Both the position numbers and the translations under genes were made by a program. From Ischnura elegans (taxonomy: Eukaryota > Arthropoda > Insecta > Odonata > Coenagrionidae): a DNA stretch of 64,000 bases. Under the pieces are notes generated by a model, which was given only the letters and a program-made list of their open reading frames with translations, was not told the origin of the DNA and did not search any database. Where the stretch lies: contig NC_060246.1 of the NCBI RefSeq assembly GCF_921293095.1, positions 84,689,030-84,753,029 of the forward strand, in the 5' to 3' direction. Each line of letters starts with the position of its first letter. Position 1 is the first letter of the stretch. Below, in pieces: positions 11,254 to 23,200 of the stretch.

Positions 11254-14200
11254 CTTGCTTTCTTTGGTTTTCCTTCGTTTGATTCTTCCAGCTTCTTTTT
11301 TAAGTGAGAAACATGAGTTCTTGCCTGTTTATTACTAGGATCAACTTCTAAAACACGCTCGAAGTCCCTAATAGCCTGGAATATATAACCACACACAGTA
11401 TAAACACACACCAGCTATTGACTCTTCATAAGATAGTAATCAGAAGCCATATATATCTCTCACCACAAATTTCAGAGACAGCCAAAACTGGGTGGTATAT
11501 TTATTTTATAATTTCTATAGAATAACTCCTTTTCCGAAAATCAGAAAAAAGAGTAACTAAAGCATTTGAAGAATGTTACCAAGTAACTTCAGACTGTTTA
11601 CTTGAAATATATTATAACTTCTATAGAATTTAAATCAAACTGTTATATTAAGATTAAATAAAGATCAGCAAGGAATCAATATTCACACCTGAGGTGTATT
11701 TTTATTTAGACAAAGATTTGATATGAGGAAATTTTGAAAAAAGGCACATACCTCATTGTAAAACCCCTTACTTTCGTGAGCATTTCCTCTCCTAAAAAGT
11801 GCTTTTACATTCTTCGCATCACGCTTAAGAACTTCATTACAATCCAATATTACTTCCCCATATTTTTTTAGCTTTAAATCTGAAAAGAAAGGCACTACAC
11901 TGAAAAGACATTGCATTGTAAAGCGTAAATTGGTATTCACCTACTACATATTTTGATGCCATTAGTGATGTCGTGTTTACAGAAAAAACATAATTATGCT
12001 CCAAAATAGATAATTTTGAAAAATAAAGGTGATAGCAAGAGTCAATGATATTTTGGCTCCCAAGGACACCATTGAAGCAGGTCATTCGCTCACAACCATT
12101 GGGCAGCCAAATGAAAATCTGGTACAAATGCTGATCATACAGTCCAAAAGAAAATAATAGTGCTCAAGAGTAGATGACTGATTTAGCAAATGCTAAAAAT
12201 TTTGAAGAAACAGATAATGCACTTCTTTAAGGACTATCACACAGCATGATGTTAAGTATCATGAAAAGACTGTTTGAAGATGCATCTGCTAAAGATTACC
12301 CTAGTTTTTTTTCTTGAAATCAGGCTGCTTGTCTTCTACCGGCCAAAGTTGCTTAGTTGATCGAGTTTTCTAATAATAATATCATACAAACATCAAAATC
12401 ACATAATTTGAATCTTTCAAGTATGTTATATTTGCATACATGTAGCATCAATAGCAAAAAATAAATATTTCTGTAGTAAAAAGCAGGGTCATCCCCAGAA
12501 ATGTGGAGAAAATTTACTTTTTAAGGCTCTTTCTCCTTCCCAAACCCAATTTTCAGAAGGACCCAATAACCGTGGAGAAATTCCCCTCCTGAAAGCTCAG
12601 GTTGTAAGGTAAAATTTGTAATTGGTAATTGACTTTAAATAAACAGACCACATTATTATAACATAAGTAGGAAGTAAATTAGCTAATAAATGCAATTTTT
12701 TCTCAAACAAAGGAAAAATTTCACGTTTCAAAAATATTAGTCATATATCCACGTCTAAAAATTTAATTAATACCAATATTCAAAGAAAAACACACAGTCT
12801 GGATTCACACTTACTTGCAATTGCTCTATTATTGTAGGCATCAACATTAGGAAGTATGGAAATGCTTCTGGTATAATACTGTGTTGCTTCCTCAAACTGA
12901 CCAGCTTTGAAGTACTCATTTCCTCGGTCTTTCTCCTTAGTTGAATAGACCAGCTTCTCCGCATCGGAGAAGTGACCTGCCAATAAAACGGGAAATGCAT
13001 GATTACTCAAAGCTGTACACGAAGGTCTGATTGCAAAGAGCATAAATGGTGATGTAACAGGATGACTTACTACCACACTCTCTCACTCCTAATTCATAAA
13101 TAATAATTCTGTGCTTAGAGCTGAACATTCACGTTGAAGAACAGGATTGGTAGCAACTCCCCATTTTCAAAATCCCTCACTTTTCCGTTATTTTAACTTC
13201 AATTAAAATTTCCATGACTTTATTGTATAGTATAAAGGGATTTTTAAGAGAAACGCAGGAAGATATCTAGTGTAACAAATTAAAGTACAGTAGTAGAAAC
13301 AGAAATGAAGTAAGAAGCGCCAAGTCTTGAAATTATTTTTCCCACCTTCCTTTTCTCCACATAATTTGCCATTATAGTTGGCTCATACACTCCAACAGCC
13401 AGGAGGACAACAAACCTTATCTCACCTCTCAAATGCAGCCATACTCCACACGTTTAACTATGATTTTCAACTTCCAGCTTCATGCCGACTGAGTTTTATG
13501 ATGATTCAAACATTTGCCACTGGCTAAGATGTAGTTAATTCGAATAAATTTGCCCAAATTAGAATTTCACAACAGGATAGTAGTGTGAGATTCAGTTGGC
13601 AACACACAGTGATTTGGCACACAAAATTTAATAAATTCTCAGCCTACAGAAATAATTTTTTCATATCAAAATACCATGCACTACTTCAATTATTAGGAAT
13701 TACCAGGTGGTTCGTAAGCTTATGTAATCCTAAGCATTGAACACCTCTGCTTTTAACTACTCATAAACAAAACTTCATTGTTACTTAATATTGATGATGA
13801 TAAATTTCAATTGCACTTAAATCAGTAAACCTTTGCAACTGGCTAGCCAGCGATTGCTTCCAAAATAAAAAATTGTACCAACAATTGTTATTCACAATCT
13901 TCAAGATAGAAACACAGCACAAACCTGTGTCTGGCAAGTCATCTGGTTCACTCTCCATTCTCTTTTTTTCCATGAGGTGCATGTGCTCCTCCTGTTCTCT
14001 CTCTTCTTCAACTTCCATTTTCATAATTTCTTTGTCAGGATCATATTTCTCCCAGGCATCATAATCCAGTGATTTTATGGAGCACTTTTTCTTCGTGTTC
14101 TATGGTAGAAACATCAAGGCAATTAATCCACAGTTGTTGTTAAGACATGTGCTACAAATACCATGGGCAGTATCAATATCCATTAAGCCCGGAAATTATT

Positions 14201-15982
14201 TTATATGTGAAATATATTGAGGACAATTTATTCAGGATACAGTTACATAAGGTAGTTTCAAACTCTTCTAAACCTGCTTTTCCACCAGTGACAAACAGCA
14301 AAGGCTCCCAACACTGTATGCTATAATGCAAGTATTATTTCACTTTTTCCCATAAAATCAACAAATACATGCATTAAAAACCAAAACAGCAACTCTGTAA
14401 ACCTCTTTCACTAAGGCTGAAGTATTGCAAAATAAATGAGACATTAAAAAAATTCTGACTGTACTCCCTTTAATATTTAGACATTCACAATAAAGGAAAA
14501 CACAGTACCAGAAATTTCCTAGACTGGTTATGCTCATGCAGAGTAGCATACACAGGGGGGTCGATCAGGGCGACCATTCCATGCGTTGTAAAAGGCAAGG
14601 CATCAAAATCGATCCTTAAACCTATTAGTGTTATGGCATGGCAACTATACACATAGCCCTGGACACCTAGTAGTACCCTTGGCATGTCGTAAAAGCATTT
14701 CGTAAATTAGGGATACAGTTTCAAGTGAATTGCTACCAAGAAGCTCCCCTAAAGGTACATTTCCTTAAAAATACTTCAGCTTACGGCGTTGACTACAACA
14801 TAAACCAATCGATGACCGTTATAAACAATTCTCTACTTCTTCCCATCAATTCTCATGTTCATTCCTTTATGAACTGTAGTAAGGCAACAGAGAGCCATAA
14901 GTAATGTTCATTAAAGCCTATCTACGCGAGCAGACAAGAAAAACTGACCCCTCAGGATTAACCACATCAACCTAAGCCACACAAGAGTAATTTTGGTGAA
15001 AGCATACCATCATAAACCCAGGTGCAAAAAGTGTATTATTCCCATAGGATTGCTGATTGGCAAAGGGTTCATTAGTACCACCAATCCCTAAAACTACTTA
15101 GGAACATTTATATGAACATAATTTCGGATAGTGATTCCCCAAGACACAAACCGAGGAAATATCAACAGGACGTGGCCGCAAAAAAATTGCTTTTCATCGC
15201 CAGCCTTCACATAACTTCATACCCAAAAAACTAAAGCATACGGCATTGTTGTAACATTCACGCCCAACCAATTAAAATGAGTAACTCTACCCCTAAACAC
15301 TTACAAAATTTTTATTAGAGTTTATATTTTCATCTAAGCTTCTAACTGGAGGAATTTCAGATGGTTTTTTAGCCTTAGATTCTTTGAGAAGGCTTTCATG
15401 CTTCTTCATCTCCTCCGACCACGACTGAAAAGCGAAAAATAGCAAACATAATATAAGGAGGACAGCCATTAAAAGCTAACTATCATTAGTAATGAAAACG
15501 CTGAACCAATGTAAAGAAAAACGTTGAAAATATCAGGTTATCATAAAAATCTACTTACAGCCATTTCATATGATATTTTATTCCGATCGTTGACATTCAG
15601 AGATGACAATGATGGCACGGGCTCAGGTTTCATGATTAAACGGTTGCCAGGACATAATTCCCTCAATTTGTTCTCAGCAAATGCCAATAAATCAGGATAA
15701 TTACCTTCCTCCCCAGACCTGATGAGTGGTTACCATAAAATTATAAAACTATACTCTCCTAACCGGGAAAGGTATTAAGCAGTAAGCTTGGTCACGATCA
15801 TTCCATAGTTCTCAAAATGAAAATACTTGTAAGAAATACCTTAGAATTTTGATGATCTTCTCCAAACATTTCACATCTTTACAATCCTTAACATATTCAT
15901 ACGACAAGTCATTGACTGATACATCATATTTTTTCAAAAGACTGGGCTTTTCTTTAATGCATGAGGTTTCTTCTCCGATCAT
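11254..15982 (-). CDS. SPAG1: SPAG1 homologue (dynein assembly factor), 5' seven exons
   Basis: SPAG1 (DNAAF13) is a cytoplasmic TPR co-chaperone that works with HSP90/R2TP-type complexes to pre-assemble axonemal dynein arms. Exons on the minus strand: 15982-15840, 15718-15559, 15424-15305, 14099-13925, 12976-12815, 11879-11752 and 11375-11254. All have GT-AG borders and one continuous frame (336 codons plus 2 bases). The start ATG (15982) follows an in-frame stop five codons upstream. The N-terminal module (residues 20-65, with CLEKIIKILRSGEEGNYPDL) and DYDAWEKYDPDKE (exon 4) are SPAG1 hallmarks. A TPR block spans about residues 214-325: GNEYFKAGQFEEATQYYTRS, AYNNRAIA, VKALFRRGNAHES, ERVLEVDPSNKQ. 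RPAP3 also has TPRs but lacks the SPAG1-specific N-terminus. The P-loop, later TPRs and RPAP3_C domain expected in long SPAG1 were not found. The last exon seen ends with a donor (AAG|GTATGT), so the gene is probably incomplete here rather than naturally short. Confidence 0.88.
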
Positions 15983-16019
15983 ATTATATGAAATTCACTT
16001 AGCTGTATATTTTCCAGAG

Positions 16020-16150
16020 AAAATAAAAAAAAACAGGGAAAGATTAGCTATCTACATAAACTTCCCCGACAGCAAACACGTTTGTCCACTGCACCCACAA
16101 CACAACAGCTGTTCAATATGGCGGTGTTGTTCAGTGTTGTTATGAGTTGC
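16020..16150 (-). promoter_or_regulatory. Candidate SPAG1 5' UTR/promoter region
   Basis: This stretch lies just upstream of the SPAG1 start codon. It is GC-richer than its surroundings and contains CAATATGGCGGTG, which resembles a YY1-type initiator-proximal site (core ATGGCGG). An AG acceptor-like site lies close to the ATG, so a non-coding first exon further upstream is possible. Position and motif only. Confidence 0.25.
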
Positions 16151-16964
16151 GAGGCGGTGTTGTCCAATTTCACAATGCTGAGGTTTTGCTGTTTCCATGG
16201 TTTCCATTAGTGAATACCACGGTACCACCTTACATGTAATTATTATATCCCCATGACGGAGCAATTTTAGTTAATGGTAAAAATGTGGGGGATACTCCTC
16301 TATATATCGTACCTAGTACGAGTGATTGATTAAAAATTTCGTGTAGTATATTGACTAGCTGATCCAACAATAACTTGGGAATTCTAATTGCGCGATCCAG
16401 TCCAACTTGCGGATAATCAGTCATACTATCTATATAAAGCTATCATAAATGATAAACGTGCCCAATTCTCTAGGATTTTATGTTAATGATAGTGTTATCA
16501 GGGAGCGCATAGGCTTTTTAAAGCTATTGAATATACATCTTTACAGAAAATATTAGTTTTTGGCCGGACTGAGACCGAAATTTTGCTTGTAGCTCTATCT
16601 TACGCATCTCACTATATTTGCATTAATAAAGTGATACATTTCAACTTAGCTGTAGTATTGATATTTCCGTAGTCACCGATGGCATAAAAATATGTCAGCA
16701 TCAGCTCTGCATGTACTTAATTAGATCTACCAGCCATGACTCCATCAAAACTGCTGTCTCTATGTTGAATGCCGCCCATCAGTTAATTCTTAATCGCGAT
16801 AGATACGTCCTACCGTCACGGAGTGGTCTGACCCTTGTATTGATCACCTCGGTGCCATGGCATGGCCCTCCTCGGTTCTATCATCTGAAAATTATGGAGC
16901 CCCAAATGCAGTACACCCAGTCCTCCAATTGATACCTTACCACTGCTGCCTACCTCTCTTTATT
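16151..16964. other. Intergenic upstream of SPAG1, no gene seen
   Basis: AT-rich sequence with short frames only. Confidence 0.45.
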
Positions 16965-17290
16965 TCATCCTCCAAGCTTAAATTCTTGACAACTATCCTT
17001 TATTATTGATATCAGCTCACCATACCTCTCAATGCTCTCTCCATAATCAGTCTTACTATCTTCAATAAAATTCGTCAACTCATGAGCAGGCCATGGAATA
17101 TACCTTCTTACATTAAAACAGGCAGCACAAAATGAAAGAAGGAGCTGACTTAAGTAGAATCTTTCCAGCTGGTTAGGTCTTAGCAAAGAGTGTTTCAGAT
17201 ATACTGAGGCAACAAGACTAAACAGTTGCAATGCCAAAATAATGAATTTCAGCTCATTGGCCTCACCAAACTAAACTTTATTCTTGATAA
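16965..17290 (-). CDS. Unrecognised protein-like segment, perhaps a last exon
   Basis: About 100 codons without a stop read as a plausible folded protein: FGEANELKFIILALQLFSLV, VYLKHSLLRPNQLERFYLSQ, then a Cys-containing helix, RRYIPWPAHELTNFIEDSK, and a charged end finishing CQEFKLGG-stop. Composition is ordinary, with mixed amphipathic helices and no low complexity. The 5' side begins right after TTTAG, which could be a splice acceptor, although the upstream pyrimidine tract is poor. The stop codon TGA runs straight into AATAAA (16957-16966 region), an unusually close polyadenylation signal. I do not recognise the family and saw no upstream exon. It may be a terminal exon, a retrocopy fragment or a transposon piece. 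Confidence 0.3.
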
Positions 17291-17410
17291 AGCGTCCTTG
17301 GAAAAGTAACTACATATGTACCTAATCACAATGTAATTCTAATTTGTATTTAATCATCAGGGATACCTTTCCATGAGCCGTTATTATATCCTTGCCCTTA
17401 ATCACAAGCT

Positions 17411-17581
17411 CAAGGTTTTTTGCCTGGGGCTCAAGGGGGGGCGCAAAAGATATCTTGAGCTACCTTTCTTTTATCGTAATGAAACATAATGAGGTCACAT
17501 GCAAGGTTTAAGAAATTTTTATTTAAACTGATTATAGACATATACAAGGGGGTGCACGACCCCCATATGTATCCTCCACTG
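17411..17581. mobile_element. hAT-type MITE, degraded copy
   Basis: The core (GGGGCGCAAAAGATATCTTG, then GAGCTACCTTT-CTTTTATCGTAAT, then TTTTTATTTAAACTGATTATA) matches, in reverse orientation, the element at 32804-33065 inserted in the TBK1 pseudogene. The right end TGTATCCTCCACTG corresponds to that element's TGTATCCGCCTCTG. The left end is poorly preserved and no target duplication is visible. Confidence 0.6.
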
Positions 17582-18061
17582 TACTCAACAAGACTCATGG
17601 TGCTCAGTAATCGCATTGAGTTGGGTGTAAGAAGTGCACAGCTAAAAGGGCATTCATGCATATCCCATCTGGTCATTTAGAAGTCTACTACAAGCCAAAA
17701 TCCATGATTATTTTGGAGTCCCCACGAAGTTAGGCTCCCAAGTCAACAAACTAACGCATCATCAACGCAATATTTTGCACAGAAATTTAGGTGAAACTTC
17801 ATTTTCCTCTGCTTTATTTGAAAAATAAAATGGATAATTAAGCTAATATGTTCATGTTTCACTGGCTGTATATCCAGTCTTGCAGATGCCCTCAGGCTTT
17901 GCCACTGAGCCCTAAGTCAGAAGAGGGGAAGATCAGGATGTCATGGTCCAGGGTGTAGGGCCAATAGAGGCATATTTCATTGTCCACACTAAAAGTGTCA
18001 GCAAAGGGTTGAAAGACATTTGATCCGCAGGGCGATTGTTGAGCATTTGTGCAGTGGAGGT

Positions 18062-18355
18062 CAATGGCGCAGCGAGGGGAGATTTTTTGGGGGATAAAAC
18101 CCCTTCCAGAGCTCAGAGAAATTTTTGAGTTTAATCCATTTTACTTAATTGGATTGATATTACTAATAAAATAGTGTAAGGATTAATAAATTATCCCTCA
18201 GAAAGCCGTAAAACTCACCATTTATCTTAAAATTTCGCAATTTATTAATCTCGCACCTATTGCTTATCCTGGTGGGTATTCCATACCCCCACACACCACG
18301 GTATTAGTTGCATCTAAACCCCCCCCCCCAGGCTCAATTCCTGGCTGCGCCCCTG
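18062..18355. mobile_element. hAT-type MITE with perfect 8-bp target duplication
   Basis: The ends CAATGGCGCAGCGAGGGG and CCTGGCTGCGCCCCTG form an imperfect inverted pair. The octamer GTGGAGGT occurs immediately outside both ends (18054-18061 and 18356-18363). The internal sequence (CCAGAGCTCAGAGAAATTTT, CCCTCAGAAAGCCGTAAAA, GGTGGGTATTCCATACCC) is shared with 24627-24924 and 32031-32322, so three members of one family lie in this window. There is no coding capacity. Confidence 0.88.
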
Positions 18356-18369
18356 GTGGAGGTAATGCA

Positions 18370-18520
18370 CTCATCTAGTAGCCCAACAATACGAATGTAC
18401 TCAGCTGGTAGTAGCCGGAGCACAAACACTCACCTCCGAAGCTTGGAGAATTGGAGGTGAGCATTTATGCTCCGGATACTGCCAGCTGAGTGCATTTGTA
18501 TTGTTGGGCTCCTAGATGAG
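18370..18520. repeat. Fold-back (hairpin) sequence
   Basis: The left arm begins CTCATCTAG and runs to CACCTCC (18431-18437). The right arm begins GGAGGTG (18453-18459) and ends CTAGATGAG. Matching blocks include GCCCAACAATAC with GTATTGTTGGGC, and CAGCTGG with CCAGCTG. The arms are about 65 bp each around a loop of about 15 bases. The sequence TTTGTGCAGTGGAGGT occurs both at 18046-18061 and at 18552-18567, so the fold-back and the MITE beside it sit between direct repeats. Confidence 0.75.
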
Positions 18521-18781
18521 CGGATTTGATTTGGTGGGCAATCGATGAGGGTTTGTGCAGTGGAGGTATCGATATAGTAAATGAGGAGAATTGATGACGC
18601 ATTTGCATATGGTGCACAGCCTTGTAGCTACAAATTTGCTTCAAAAGGCTGACAGGCTCCTGGTACAGTGGTAGGTAAACAGCAGGGATTTTAGATGTGG
18701 GGGATGAAGTTAGATGGAAAGAGAGAAAAGCAAAGGGTGTCCAAAGTGGCACAAATTTTTATGGGTTACAGTAGTATTGAA

Positions 18782-19577
18782 ATATGAAGTGAAACACTTT
18801 GCACTTTCCACATAAAAAATTTATTACACTAGAGTCGACATGTTTCCCTGCACTGCAGCATTATGAAGACTAAACCAAGAAATTAACCATGCCAATATAT
18901 ATACACAAATTGCACACTCGCAACATTTGAGAAATGGGGGTGGAAGGTGGGGTAGAAAGGAGGGTCGGGAGTTTTAAACTGACCGTTGGTCTGGGGTGAG
19001 GTAGGGGAGGGGGGGAAGGTGACTGTTTTCAGGTGCTCGGAGGGTTTTTTCCCCCATTAGCTGAGGGAGGTCAAGGATCGGAGAATGGAAGGGAAAAACA
19101 TGGTCATTAGTAATAACATCTTTCCTACTAATGGCAGAAACGATGTACAACTGTTCCCAAACATCCATTTTTTTCCCTTTATTAACCCGTTGCAGCATTT
19201 CTGGGATGAAGTCAGCCCGGTGTCCATCTTCTAGGAGGTGAGCCGCGAACTGGGATTTTCCTTCCCTGTTTTCAAAGTCCCTCTTATGCTCTTCTGCTCT
19301 GACCTTCAGACTTCTCTCCGTCTGTCCAATATATGACGCCATACAATCCCCACACTTTAGCCTATAAATTCCACTTTGGTCCCTGATATCCACACGGTCT
19401 TTTACACTGGGAAGCAAATATTTTAGGTTTTTTCTATTGTGGAAGGCTGGTTTGATGCCAAGGTGATTAAGAAATTTACCTACACTTAGGGAAGCACTAC
19501 CAATATAATTTATTTTTCTCCAGCGTTTAGTGTAATAAATTTTTTATGTGGAAAGTGCAAAGTGTTTCACTTCATAT
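18782..19577 (-). mobile_element. Penelope-like retroelement, 3' part with inverted repeats
   Basis: A 50-bp arm at 18782-18831 is repeated without a single mismatch, in inverted orientation, at 19528-19577 (TAGTGTAATAAATTTTTTAT... on one side). Between the arms, on the minus strand, is the C-terminal part of a Penelope-like ORF with a GIY-YIG nuclease. Beside the 18.8 kb arm, the minus strand reads a small CTGC-AGT-GCAG hairpin, then GGAAACATGTCGAC, resembling the stem II/GAAA/GUC side of the hammerhead motifs found in Penelope-like terminal repeats. The CUGAUGA side is not conserved here. The reverse-transcriptase part is missing, so the copy is 5'-truncated. Confidence 0.8.
18974..19530 (-). 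pseudogene. Penelope-like element ORF fragment with GIY-YIG endonuclease
   Basis: The GIY-YIG nuclease of Penelope-like elements cuts target DNA for insertion. The open frame runs about 185 codons from the inner edge of the inverted repeat. It starts with a linker typical of these elements (KRWRKINYIGSASLSVGKFL, then NHLGIKPAFHNRKNLKYLLP), then the nuclease: SGIYRLKCGDC (GIY motif plus a CxxC pair), ASYIGQTERSLKVRAEEHKR (YIG motif and catalytic Arg region), a DFENREGKSQFAAHLLEDGH helix (the conserved SAxAxHxxxxxH-like part), and a WEQLYIVSA segment. It is free of stops until its end, which is surprising for a truncated copy and suggests recent insertion. Without its reverse transcriptase it is not autonomous. 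Confidence 0.8.
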
Positions 19578-20223
19578 CTCATAATGGATTTCCACAAAGT
19601 ATCTGCCTCATCCATCCAATTCATCGTAATATTGAAAGGCTAGAAACTGAAGATACCCTGTATTCACACACTAAATACAAAATCAAAAGTACTTAAACAA
19701 GTATTTATTCCATGTCTATCTAAAAGATAAACATCAATACAATAAACTCTCATAGAAAATCTAATTAAACAGCATAATATCCATGGTTATAAAAACCACT
19801 TTGGCATTGATGAAAGTACTCGTCTCATATACATAATCATACATCAATGCAAGATTCAGAAATCAGTCTGATAAGGAATAATTATAAACACACTAAGGAG
19901 ACACTTAACAAACAAAAGTACATTCTCATAAAAGGGCCTAAAAATTCTCACTAAACATGAAAGAGAAGAGAACAGGCTAGTGGAGGTGAGTCACAGTAAG
20001 ATGGCCTATTTAGCTATGCATTTAAAAATTACCACATCTTGAAAATAACCCATTAAAATCAGTTCACCTTATTCACAGGCGTCATACACATGAGGGATGT
20101 AAAGAACTTGTCAGGTACAATGCAACCTTCTAAATCTACCTTCTTGACAACCAAAAACAATTTGAAATATATACGTAAGCTTTTCTAAGAACAGCAGGCA
20201 CTTAAGAGAGTCCCTTAAGAGTA
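19578..20223. promoter_or_regulatory. Likely MBOAT7 3' UTR
   Basis: This stretch follows the MBOAT7 stop codon on the minus strand. It is AT-rich with no competing coding signal. An AATAAA on the minus strand at 19703-19708, about 515 bases after the stop, is the first clear candidate polyadenylation signal. The transcript end could differ. Confidence 0.35.
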
Positions 20224-23200
20224 TTATTCCTGCTTGGGACGCAAGCGCTTGCGTCTTTTCAAGATGATAATTCCAACCACGTAGAAGAGAGCACAGACAA
20301 CATTACCAATGAAGTATATTGACTTCCAATAGGCGAGAGTTGCATCAATTCTAAGCAAAAGGAATGCTATTCCCATGTAGGAAAACGCCTGAACCCGGAA
20401 GAAGTGGAAAATGCAGTCAATCACAGTTCTTTTCTGGAAAGTAAGAGTTGAAGAATTATAACCAAATGAATAATGAAGCAGATATAAGGCACACTAATTA
20501 AGCACATGACTCATGATTTTAATGAAAATATTTGAGGAAACCAAATCAACATTGTTTATTTTCCAAATATTCTCAGCCTGATGTCACAAATGAAACTGTA
20601 TACATACCCAGCCAGTTGCTTCTTGCCTGTAAAGTTTGTCCCACAGGTCTTCTGTGGGTAGCAGGAAAGGTACGGAGCAAAGACAAAGGTAATACCCAGC
20701 GTAGACGCCATGCCAAAGGGATGACACAAACATAGTCACGCCAGTTCTGAAATTGAGATAATTTCTGTGAATATAACTTCTCTACAGAAGCAGATTCGAT
20801 TCACAAAAGATAAAAATGAACAAGTAGATACATTTTTACAAAATCTTGATCAGAAATAACACAATACCCCTTTGGTCAAGAAATGGCAAGTAGCACAAAA
20901 AATAATTGAAAACCAACACTTTTATAATATTTGGTCATCATAGTCACTTTCTTCTGATTTAAGATTTCAAAAAGAAGTCAAAGTCAAACTTATCAATAAT
21001 CATTCGCAAGTATATGCTGCTGAGTAGATTAAGCCCATTTCTCTTCTCAGAAAAAAATTGTTTGCATATTGAAACATGGTGTTATTCACTACTCATTATT
21101 TGTTAGCTTTCAACATGAAGGAACATGAAGCAAGTTAACTCACGAAAGAGAATTGCACCCAGTGATTAGGGGAAACAGCAATAAATATCAACGAAGTTTA
21201 CATGTGTTACCAAGGAGTAATGGACCTGCGTGATCATATTGCATAGTAGATAGTATTAATTTCACTTGCCTTACAGTAATTTCCCAGCATTTAGCTGGGG
21301 CCAGTAACATATTTGGCATTACATGGACTGTTTCTTGGAATGGTCCCAATGATGAGGCTACATAAATTCTTATCGAAAGGACAAGAAATGCTAGAGGAAC
21401 CTTCAGTGAAGCCTGCATGACACACCCTAAGAGTGCTATACAAGCCCCTACCTCCTGGCTCCTCCAAGTATTTGCATTACTAAGAAAACGCCAAAGTCAA
21501 ACCTAAAGCCAACGCTAAAGTCATTTTGGAGAATATGTATCCCACAATGCCTAAGGAAACTTCACCACCAATAAGCACCCACAAAATGCCTGGGAAACAC
21601 CAAGGAATCTTAAATAAATGCTTACAAAATGCTTGAAGAGTTCACCATTGTGTTAATTGAACAACTAATTCAGTAACAGCCCAGCATTTACAATGTCTAA
21701 CAGAGGCTCAGAAAAATGTATCATGAATGCAGATTTCCCTTAAAAATCCTCAGGCCAAATCATGGCCAAAAATTAACATCAAATCGAGCATTACCATAAT
21801 TCCTCAACTCCAAAGAACATGCATACACTATACCTTAGAGGTTTGATGGTAACTCTCTTGTATACATTCACAGCCAGCCAATACTGAACAGTCATATTCC
21901 AGCATTTCATAGCAGTTCTAAAAGTGCGAACAAATTCACATCCATACGGATCAATATTGTGTATTGCTTCAAAATTGTACTCCTCAGTTTTCATTCTCTC
22001 CTCATCACTAGCACTGTAAATCAACATCAAAGGTAAAATTATTCTACTTGACAGAAATAAATTATACAAAGAAAATGCAAATGATTTTTCCTCAATGGAA
22101 TTTTCACATGAGAATTCTCAAAGAAACAGGGTTTGAGAGGAACACATGTTCACTTTAAAAATTAGGCCCAACAACAGGCGAGTAAAAAAATATACATTAC
22201 TTTGGCATTAGATGGAAAATTTCAATATCAAACAAAAAAGATTTTTAAATTGGTGATAACTAAACAAGAATTATTTTTTTAAAAGCATAGGCTCTAATTA
22301 AGATAACAATGCTTACATCTTGTCCACAACTTCATATTTGAGAGGGCCATTTCCAGATCTTGGATCAGAAGCGACAGGGTAAGCACCAAGGCCAGCCATG
22401 GTGCAAACACATTCTGCTAGGACAAACCCTATGTATATCCTCAGTCGAAAGTTAAAAAGACAAGGAGTCAGGAAAAATGTACGATAGAGTACAGATCTTT
22501 CTTCATAAAACTCTTCTGTTTCAGCATACTGAAAAATAACATCCATTAATGTCAATAATTCACCAAGAATCTCTCATACATATTTTAGCAGAATAATAAA
22601 GAGGTCTAACAATTTTGCTGCTTAAGAAAGTAAATCAGGCCATGATGATGCAGTATCAAATTTTCTAAAAAAAATTACATCAAAGTTCAGCAATTTTTAT
22701 AGCATGAACAAATATTGTCACCCAGAGGATGAGACCAGAAGCAAAAGTGTTAGAGCTGCTTACATTACTGACAAAATGAAAATACATATATGTAAGGATA
22801 CGATTGATAATTAAACCAAACTTTTGGCAAGCAGAAATTCCAAGTAAGTACACCACATGCATTGACAGGCACAAAAACATTAACTATATCAATTGCGAGA
22901 TTTAAAAATCTGTAAATAAAACCATTGACACACCCAACCAACTAACAAACAAAATGTCACCGTCTACCTTCAGAGGAAAGAAATGAGATGTGATGAGGTA
23001 CAGGGCGGCATAAAGAGGCACATACTTTATTCTTTGGAATGTAGCATCGAGACAAGGAGCATACTTAGAAAATGGAGAATGAAGCATGTCCCAATAGGTT
23101 CGATACCTGTAATAAGGGCCTGTCGACAAAAGAAAGCAGGCCATTAATAAAACAATAGCATACACTAAAAGCTAACTACGACACTCCAATGGTGTTAGTA

